A stretch of DNA of 15,588 nucleotides from Candidatus Saccharimonadia bacterium (GTDB taxonomy: Bacteria; Patescibacteriota; Saccharimonadia; Saccharimonadales; Saccharimonadaceae). Below the pieces are notes generated by a model. It saw only the letters and a program-made list of their open reading frames with translations. It had not been told where the DNA came from and did not search any database. Both the position numbers and the translations under genes were made by a program. Shown here in pieces: positions 13,013 to 15,588 of this stretch (its first letter is position 1; every line of letters starts with the position of its first letter). The stretch spans positions 1 through 15,588 of the forward strand of contig JALRBE010000025.1 in assembly GCA_023262335.1 (NCBI GenBank), written 5' to 3'.

Positions 13013-13288
13013 ATGCCAAGCGAATCGCACGGCAACGCGACCGATATGAGCGTCAGCCAGCTGGCTCGGGAACTGCGCGGCATCATGCTTGCCGGCCAAG
13101 AGGCGACGATGCTCCTTAAGTACGAAGGCGCGTCCGACAGGATAGTCATCATGCACCATGACGACGCCTACAAGATATACGTCTTCGGATCAGGCGAGAC
13201 GATGTCGGAATACTGCGCGGCAGTACTGGCGGCACTTCTCGAAGACAATCATAAACAGGAAATCGAGCGGTTGATCGCCGACCTGTGA
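13013..13288 (+). CDS. Unrecognised 91-residue protein
   Basis: Starts at ATG 13013, 4 bases after AGGAG. A GTG at 12968 is in frame but has no ribosome site. The protein is soluble: SVSQLARELRGIMLAGQEAT (helix), MLLKYEGASDRIVIMHHDDAYKIYVFG (beta hairpins with HHDD), then MSEYCAAVLAALLEDNHKQEIERLIADL (two helices). The alpha-beta-alpha layout suggests a small compact fold, but I do not recognise it. It diverges from the SPFH gene across 127 bases. A weak promoter is possible (TTGCGC at 12951, TACAGT at 12974, 17-base spacer). A good terminator follows. Confidence 0.72.
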   Translation: MPSESHGNATDMSVSQLARELRGIMLAGQEATMLLKYEGASDRIVIMHHDDAYKIYVFGSGETMSEYCAAVLAALLEDNHKQEIERLIADL

Positions 13289-13293
13289 CAATC

Positions 13294-13318
13294 ATCCGCG
13301 CGAGTGAGCGCGGATTTT
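13294..13318 (+). terminator. Intrinsic terminator after the 91-residue protein gene
   Basis: ATCCGCGC (13294..13301) pairs with GCGCGGAT (13308..13315) around a 6-base loop, followed by TTT. It starts 6 bases after the stop codon. Confidence 0.88.
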
Positions 13319-13360
13319 CATTGCGATTACTGTTGGTTTAAGCATAAAAATAAAACTCTA

Positions 13361-13389
13361 TTGCAAAAATAACAGACTTATGCTATTAT
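13361..13389 (+). promoter_or_regulatory. Strong promoter of the DEAD-box helicase gene
   Basis: -35 TTGCAA (13361..13366), 17-base spacer, extended -10 TGC-TATTAT (13381..13389). The predicted start near 13396 gives a leader of about 83 bases. Confidence 0.8.
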
Positions 13390-13438
13390 AGAGAGAGTAG
13401 TATAAATCCTACCGGATGATCACTTGTTGAGAATATCA

Positions 13439-13473
13439 CTCGTCGTTCATCACTGCATAACGTACGAGAAAGG
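13439..13473 (+). promoter_or_regulatory. Leader hairpin abutting the helicase ribosome site
   Basis: CTCGTCGTT (13439..13447) pairs with 13459..13468 (AACG, bulged T13463, ACGAG), nine pairs around an 11-base loop. The Shine-Dalgarno site AAAGG (13469..13473) begins at the next base. The arrangement could tune translation with temperature or by helicase feedback (inference). Confidence 0.55.
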
Positions 13474-13478
13474 TATTC

Positions 13479-14672
13479 ATGCATCGAAATTTCAAACCAA
13501 GCGGTAATAACCGCAGTCGCTTCGCGCCGCATAAACGGCGTGGCAGCGGCCCAAAACAATCAACCGTTCACTATAGCCGCTACATAAACAAAGCTGTCAC
13601 CAAAGAAGAAGACGTCCCTTACGAACCGACGCATACGTTCGACACGTTTGGGCTTAATCCGCGCACCGCGGCGACGCTTCGCCACCTTAGCTTTACCAAA
13701 CCGTCAGCCATCCAGGACCAGTCGATTCCTCCAGCATTGCTTGGCAAAGACATCATCGGCCTGGCCAATACCGGCACCGGCAAAACCGCCGCGTTCTTGT
13801 TGCCAACCATCGAAAAGCTCAATGCGAACCCGGTACTTTCGAGCGTACTGATTCTTGCTCCGACGCGTGAGCTCGCACAGCAGATCGACGCCGAATTCCG
13901 CCGCTTCGCTGCTGGCCAAAAGCTGTTTTCAGCGCTCATCGTCGGTGGTGCGAACATCAACCGCCAGATCCAGCAGGTCAAGCGTGGCCCGCATATCATC
14001 GTCGGTACGCCTGGTCGCGTAAAAGACCTGATTGACCGCCGCGTGCTGCGTCTGCAGGCCGTGAACACGTTCGTACTCGATGAAGCCGACCGCATGTGCG
14101 ACATGGGCTTCGAAAAAGACATTCGCACGATCGAAGCCGAGCTGCCAAAGGATCGTCAGACGTTTTGTTTTAGCGCGACCATGACACCGAACATCAAAGC
14201 GATCGTCGAACAGTTCATGAACGCGCCCGAAACCATTTCGGTCGTCAAGAACCAAACCAACGATCACATCGAGCAGGACGTCGTTCATACCCGCGACAAA
14301 GCCCATAAGATCGAAATCCTGACCGAGTTGCTCAGCCAGCCGGAATTCGAAAAGGTCATCGTGTTCGGCGAGACCAAGCACGGCGTACAGCGCCTTGCCG
14401 ACAACCTAAGTAACAACAACCTGCCTGCCGCTGCCATTCACGGCAACAAATCGCAGTCGCAACGTGAGCGAGCGCTGCATAGCTTCAAGACCAACCAGGT
14501 CAGCATTCTGGTCGCGACCGACGTCGCCGCACGCGGCATCGACGTCGACGGCGTCTCACATGTGATCAACTTCGACCCACCACAAGTGTACGAAGATTAC
14601 GTGCACCGCATCGGCCGCACCGGCCGTGCCGGCAAGCCAGGCAAAGCCCTGACGTTTGTTGGTCAAAAGTAA
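13479..14672 (+). CDS. DEAD-box ATP-dependent RNA helicase, RhlE/CsdA type
   Basis: 397-residue helicase that unwinds structured RNA using ATP. The N-terminal 50 residues are basic and disordered (MHRNFKPSGNNRSRFAPHKR), a likely RNA-binding tail. The core has Q motif (FDTFGLN through PSAIQDQ, 54-81), motif I ANTGTGKT (96-103), Ia PTRELAQQ (128-135), GG (156-157), TPGR (177-180), motif II DEAD (201-204), motif III SAT (232-234), IV VIVFGETK (293-300), V ATDVAARGID (346-355) and VI HRIGRTGR (376-383). All catalytic motifs are intact. The protein ends only 14 residues after motif VI, so the usual C-terminal extension is missing; the basic tail has moved to the N-terminus. ATG 13479 has AAAGG 5 bases upstream. 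It is monocistronic with its own promoter and terminator. Confidence 0.96.
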   Translation: MHRNFKPSGNNRSRFAPHKRRGSGPKQSTVHYSRYINKAVTKEEDVPYEPTHTFDTFGLNPRTAATLRHLSFTKPSAIQDQSIPPALLGKDIIGLANTGTGKTAAFLLPTIEKLNANPVLSSVLILAPTRELAQQIDAEFRRFAAGQKLFSALIVGGANINRQIQQVKRGPHIIVGTPGRVKDLIDRRVLRLQAVNTFVLDEADRMCDMGFEKDIRTIEAELPKDRQTFCFSATMTPNIKAIVEQFMNAPETISVVKNQTNDHIEQDVVHTRDKAHKIEILTELLSQPEFEKVIVFGETKHGVQRLADNLSNNNLPAAAIHGNKSQSQRERALHSFKTNQVSILVATDVAARGIDVDGVSHVINFDPPQVYEDYVHRIGRTGRAGKPGKALTFVGQK

Positions 14673-14690
14673 TTCGCTTACGCAATTGAA

Positions 14691-14716
14691 AAGGCGCCAT
14701 ACATGATGGCGTCTTT
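14691..14716 (+). terminator. Intrinsic terminator of the helicase gene
   Basis: AAGGCGCCAT (14691..14700) pairs with ATGGCGTCTT (14706..14715) with one G-T wobble and a 5-base loop, followed by T and C-rich sequence. The tail is short but the stem is strong. Confidence 0.8.
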
Positions 14717-14737
14717 CGCGTTCTTTAAACCATATCC

Positions 14738-14766
14738 TTGACGACACCTTCTAACACAATTAAAAT
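14738..14766 (+). promoter_or_regulatory. Promoter of the right-edge gene
   Basis: -35 TTGACG (14738..14743), 17-base spacer, -10 TAAAAT (14761..14766). The ATG at 14775 follows 8 bases later, so the leader would be about 2 bases with no Shine-Dalgarno site. Confidence 0.75.
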
Positions 14767-14774
14767 AAAGTCAT

Positions 14775-15588
14775 ATGAGTGCCGAACTTCATGTACGGTC
14801 CGAAATCCCTCCGATAACCTGGAATCACTTTAAGAATACGCACCCTATGGGTTCGATCGCGCTGGACGGCTACGTTGCTGGCGGGCCGCGATTCGACGCG
14901 GCCGGCCCGTACTTGAACGCGAATCACCACGAAGACGTCAACCGGCTCGCAACGCTTTCTACGGCGCAACAAATTCTCATGAACGTTCGCATGGGCATGA
15001 AAAAAACGTTCGCCGTCGACGGCGAGTTTTCGCCGAACGTGTACGTGAACGACTGCGACCAGGACGTCTGCACCGCGTGGTATCTGCTCGAACATATCGA
15101 CCGTACTCGCAACCCAGCGCCAGGCCTGAATCGATTCGTGAACGTCGCCGGCACGCTCGACGCCACGGCCGGCGCATTCCCGTACGACCGCAGCCTGCGC
15201 ACGCTCGAGGAAATGGCATGGGTATTCGACCCGTACGCAAGCTTCAGAGCAAGCGGCGAAATGGCACGCAAAGACAATGCCCAGTACGAGCACGTCATCC
15301 GCGAAGTTGGCCGGCGCATAACCCAGCACCTTGCGGGCAACGGCCATACCGTAAGCCTGGAACTTGGCTACGAAACGATAGGCGGCGGCGACGGCTGGAC
15401 GATGATTCGCGAGATCGGCAAAGACGGCAGAGTAGGCGCGATGGCAGCCGGCGTGGACGCGTACGTGACAGCCCAAGAACTACCAAATGGCAGGTGGCGT
15501 TACACGCTTGGCCGGCGTTCCGAATTCATTCCGTTCGACATACCTGTGCTACTTGACCGACTGAATCGGGCTGAACAAAACGAACAAG
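14775..15588 (+). CDS. Unrecognised protein with His/Asp clusters, 3' end cut off
   Basis: Open from ATG 14775 to the right edge, at least 271 residues with no stop. There is no signal peptide or membrane helix. Conspicuous segments are ALDGYVAGGPRFD (29-41), NANHHEDVNRLATLSTAQQ (48-66) and VNDCDQDVCTAWYLLEHID (91-109). Clustered Asp and a His-His pair beside hydrophobic strands recall DHH-type metal phosphoesterases, but the His-His cluster comes before the Asp cluster, the reverse of the usual order. The second half contains IREVGRRITQHLAG (175-188) and strand-rich sequence with no motif I know. A near-consensus promoter fixes the start. An opposite-strand open frame over the same DNA is a shadow. 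I assign no function; a metal-dependent hydrolase is the leading guess. Confidence 0.72.
   Translation, partial: MSAELHVRSEIPPITWNHFKNTHPMGSIALDGYVAGGPRFDAAGPYLNANHHEDVNRLATLSTAQQILMNVRMGMKKTFAVDGEFSPNVYVNDCDQDVCTAWYLLEHIDRTRNPAPGLNRFVNVAGTLDATAGAFPYDRSLRTLEEMAWVFDPYASFRASGEMARKDNAQYEHVIREVGRRITQHLAGNGHTVSLELGYETIGGGDGWTMIREIGKDGRVGAMAAGVDAYVTAQELPNGRWRYTLGRRSEFIPFDIPVLLDRLNRAEQNEQ

Noticed and set aside
12886..13152. N-terminal extension of the SPFH gene
   Set aside because: It would be antisense to the 91-residue protein gene and include the SPFH promoter; the ribosome site and membrane helix support the start at 12885.
14760..15476. Minus-strand open frame of 238 codons
   Set aside because: It is a shadow of the plus-strand gene at 14775, which has a near-consensus promoter and runs open to the window edge.
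1..15588. CRISPR array, insertion sequence, tRNA or rRNA
   Set aside because: No regularly spaced repeats, transposase motifs, tRNA cloverleaf or rRNA sequence were seen on reading both strands.
1..15588. Alternative genetic code with UGA as glycine
   Set aside because: TGA ends several genes at family-appropriate lengths (for example at 6470, 9075, 10725, 12073 and 13288), so it is a real stop.

Overview
The window looks like ordinary chromosome from a Candidate Phyla Radiation bacterium, most likely Candidatus Saccharibacteria (TM7). This is inferred, not proven. The grounds are short tightly packed genes, several convergent or divergent pairs with almost no gap, a DUF348 cell-wall protein, a single-RRM RNA-binding protein, a short DEAD-box helicase, many orphan small proteins, and moderate GC (roughly 50-55% by eye). 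TGA is used as a normal stop throughout, so the recoded-UGA lineages (Gracilibacteria/Absconditabacteria) are excluded. No rRNA, tRNA, CRISPR array or insertion sequence was seen. No gene-free stretch exceeds 200 bases.

Layout. 1-2760: a minus-strand unit of NatA-like ATPase, NatB-like permease and an unrecognised gene running off the left edge, which has its own promoter. 2761-4183: a DUF4287 protein convergent with a DUF2236/MpaB-type oxygenase. 4184-7699: a TauE/SafE permease, then two tiny secreted proteins flanking an APH/choline-kinase-like phosphotransferase, then a membrane-anchored two-cysteine protein resembling DUF3558. Each tiny secreted gene is followed by a pair of back-to-back hairpins. 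7757-8632: an anchored DUF348 plus 3D-like wall protein. 8776-9330: an RRM protein and a coupled 84-residue orphan. 9365-10725: an EamA-type transporter and a four-helix membrane protein. 10727-11439: a coupled VOC protein and DUF2200 protein. 11523-12073: two orphan small proteins ending at a good terminator. 12112-12885: a membrane-anchored SPFH/prohibitin protein. 13013-13288: an orphan. 13479-14672: a DEAD-box helicase with a structured leader. 14775-15588: a partial gene of unknown function.

Two themes stand out. First, transcription signals are unusually readable. Near-consensus sigma-70 promoters, often with an extended TGC-TATACT -10 box, recur. In about eight genes the -10 box lies only 6-12 bases before the start codon, which implies leaderless or near-leaderless mRNAs. 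The other genes have Shine-Dalgarno sites. Second, the 5.0-7.7 kb segment carries several exported proteins that resemble mycobacterial/actinobacterial families, and two of them share a promoter-proximal element. Because Saccharibacteria live as parasites or predators of Actinobacteria, these may be host-derived or host-interaction genes.
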